Source: Strigamia acuminata (taxonomy: Eukaryota > Arthropoda > Chilopoda > Geophilomorpha > Linotaeniidae). Taken from it: a stretch of DNA of 64,000 bases. The notes beneath the pieces were generated by a model. That model worked only from the letters and a program-made list of their open reading frames with translations, was not told the DNA's origin and searched no databases. The stretch covers positions 10,974,001 to 11,038,000 of the forward strand of contig OX442319.1 in assembly GCA_949358305.1 (NCBI GenBank). Direction: 5' to 3'. Below, one piece after another: positions 63,050-64,000 of the stretch; within the stretch, counting starts at the first letter, position 1; every line of letters begins with the position of its first letter. The position numbers were made by a program, and so were the translations under genes.

Positions 63050-64000
63050 ATGTCGAACTATTCAAACGTTAACCAGCACTTGTTCGAAACGGAAGTGGAC
63101 ACGGCACCCGATGACAGAGATGAACATTGGTGAAAAAACTCTACCCGTTACCCGCCCGTTACCCGTCGCCCATTAAATTTTCTTACCCTACCCTACCCTA
63201 CCCGTGCCCATACAGACCCTACCCTACTCGTACCCTAACCCGATCGCAATTACGTCACGTGTTTGTGCTTTTGCGAAATAAGCATCGATCGCAAAAACAT
63301 TGGCTGCGGCTTCAGTAGGTCAACCTGAATGTTAGCCTTGAAAACATTCACATCATGCAACTTAGGCTTGGACGACGACGCAGAGGACGACGATTGCATG
63401 TTCGTGTTGTGATAATTCGTTTTGTGGTGCACACTTTAAATATACACACACACGGATACGATGTCTCGCATACGTTTTTTTAGTCGTGTAACACGACTAA
63501 AAAAACGTACCCGAGACATACCCGTCACCCGTTACCCGGGCGGGTACAGGGTACGGGTAAGAAATGTTCATCTCTGCCCGATGATCGGCTATTCGATTAT
63601 CCCCACATCAATATTTTTCGGGCTATGGCGAACGAGGGATTTCGATCTCATTTGTATTCGCAAAACGAAGTACTTGAGATGCTGAAACTAACGTATCGGA
63701 GAGCGCCGATGCTACAAAACACTAAGCAGCAATCGACGGAATCCCTTCACGATTTTCTATTGAAGTTCTTCGAGGTTTGGAGATTGCAACGTCGATTCTG
63801 CAAACTTGGCGCTGCACTCATTTTCATCCAGAACCTGACAAACTTCGGCCGATCGCAGGTACGTGAACACAAGTTGGAGGATCGATCTGCCGTTGGATGC
63901 TATTTACGATTACGTGTGCGCGAATAAAGCGTCGTTTGAGCGCTCGTCTCTCGATTGGGAAACATTCGGAGAGTTTGATTTTTCGATGTTTGAAAGGGCG
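63050..64000 (+). pseudogene. capsid-like gene, interrupted and frameshifted, runs off window
   Basis: ATG 63050 opens MSNYSNVNQHLFETEVDTAPDD; the frame is cut by a hAT-like MITE (63115-63576) and resumes RLFDYPHINIFRAMANEGF. The module LQNTKQQSTESLHDFLLKFF follows and matches the gene at 44232/49466. A 4-bp duplication (GATCGATC, 63880-63887) shifts the frame just before the LPLDAI motif. Beyond it the original frame continues to the window end with SFERS...FDFSMFERA, the start of a second module as in the 42572 gene. Confidence 0.7.
63115..63576. mobile_element. hAT-like MITE with TACCC subterminal repeats
   Basis: TIRs CAGAGATGAACATT and complement; 8-bp target-site duplication CCCGATGA (63107-63114 and 63577-63584), the hallmark of hAT. 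The left interior is a run of CCCGTTACCCG/TACCCTACCC units, mirrored by GGGTACGGGTAA on the right. Also carries a hairpin CGTTTTTTTAGTCGTGT... near 63473-63507. No transposase. Confidence 0.85.

Overview
The window is eukaryotic, AT-rich DNA, most likely from an arthropod and probably an insect. The evidence is a tandem array of intron-containing ionotropic-receptor (IR) chemoreceptor genes, a copia retrotransposon primed by half of initiator tRNA-Met as in Drosophila copia, and a short stretch of degenerate TTAGG-like repeats. No species can be named from the sequence. There are no rRNA, tRNA or CRISPR features.

The backbone is six paralogous IR genes, all on the minus strand, called IR1 to IR6 from left to right: 545-4747, 8037-11430, 14532-20768, 23132-35945, 38447-41786 and 54579-58595. 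Each has a 10-exon layout: signal peptide; extracellular region in exons 2-6; TM1 exon; TM2/TM3 exon; ligand-binding S2 exon; TM4 exon. Exon phases were worked out by hand. Summed exon lengths are multiples of three in IR1 (602 aa), IR3 (698 aa), IR4 (613 aa), IR5 (544 aa) and IR6 (547 codons with one internal TGA). IR2 has lost an intron acceptor. Exon 6 varies in length (25, 34, 34, 34, 46 and 337 nt) but is always 1 modulo 3; in IR3 it is an in-frame 18-bp minisatellite.

Divergent from the IR genes, on the plus strand, sits a dispersed family of short Gag/capsid-like genes without pol, sharing a TATA-type promoter and a CTGCAAT-N6-ATTGCAG palindrome. One copy (42572-43321) is intact and carries the capsid-like module twice. 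The others are truncated or interrupted by transposons.

Mobile DNA fills the rest. In IR4 intron 7 lies a tandem copia dimer (LTR-int-LTR-int-LTR, 24253-33585). A second copia (44357-49465) has identical LTRs and a gag frameshift. A gag-protease-only LTR element with tRNA-Ser primer site lies at 50147-53086, nested in an older retroelement remnant. There are solo LTRs at 12527-13934 and a nested pair at 60067-61729. Many TIR elements are present, including a CAGCTG-rich long-TIR element (36480-37513), a mariner-like long-hairpin element (55992-56754) and a hAT-like MITE (63115-63576). Target-site duplications were read directly for most of them.

Functionally, the only recognisable host genes are the chemoreceptors, plus possibly the capsid-like family. 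The array looks like a recently expanding, transposon-battered chemoreceptor cluster in which gene birth, in-frame repeat growth and gene death can all be seen.
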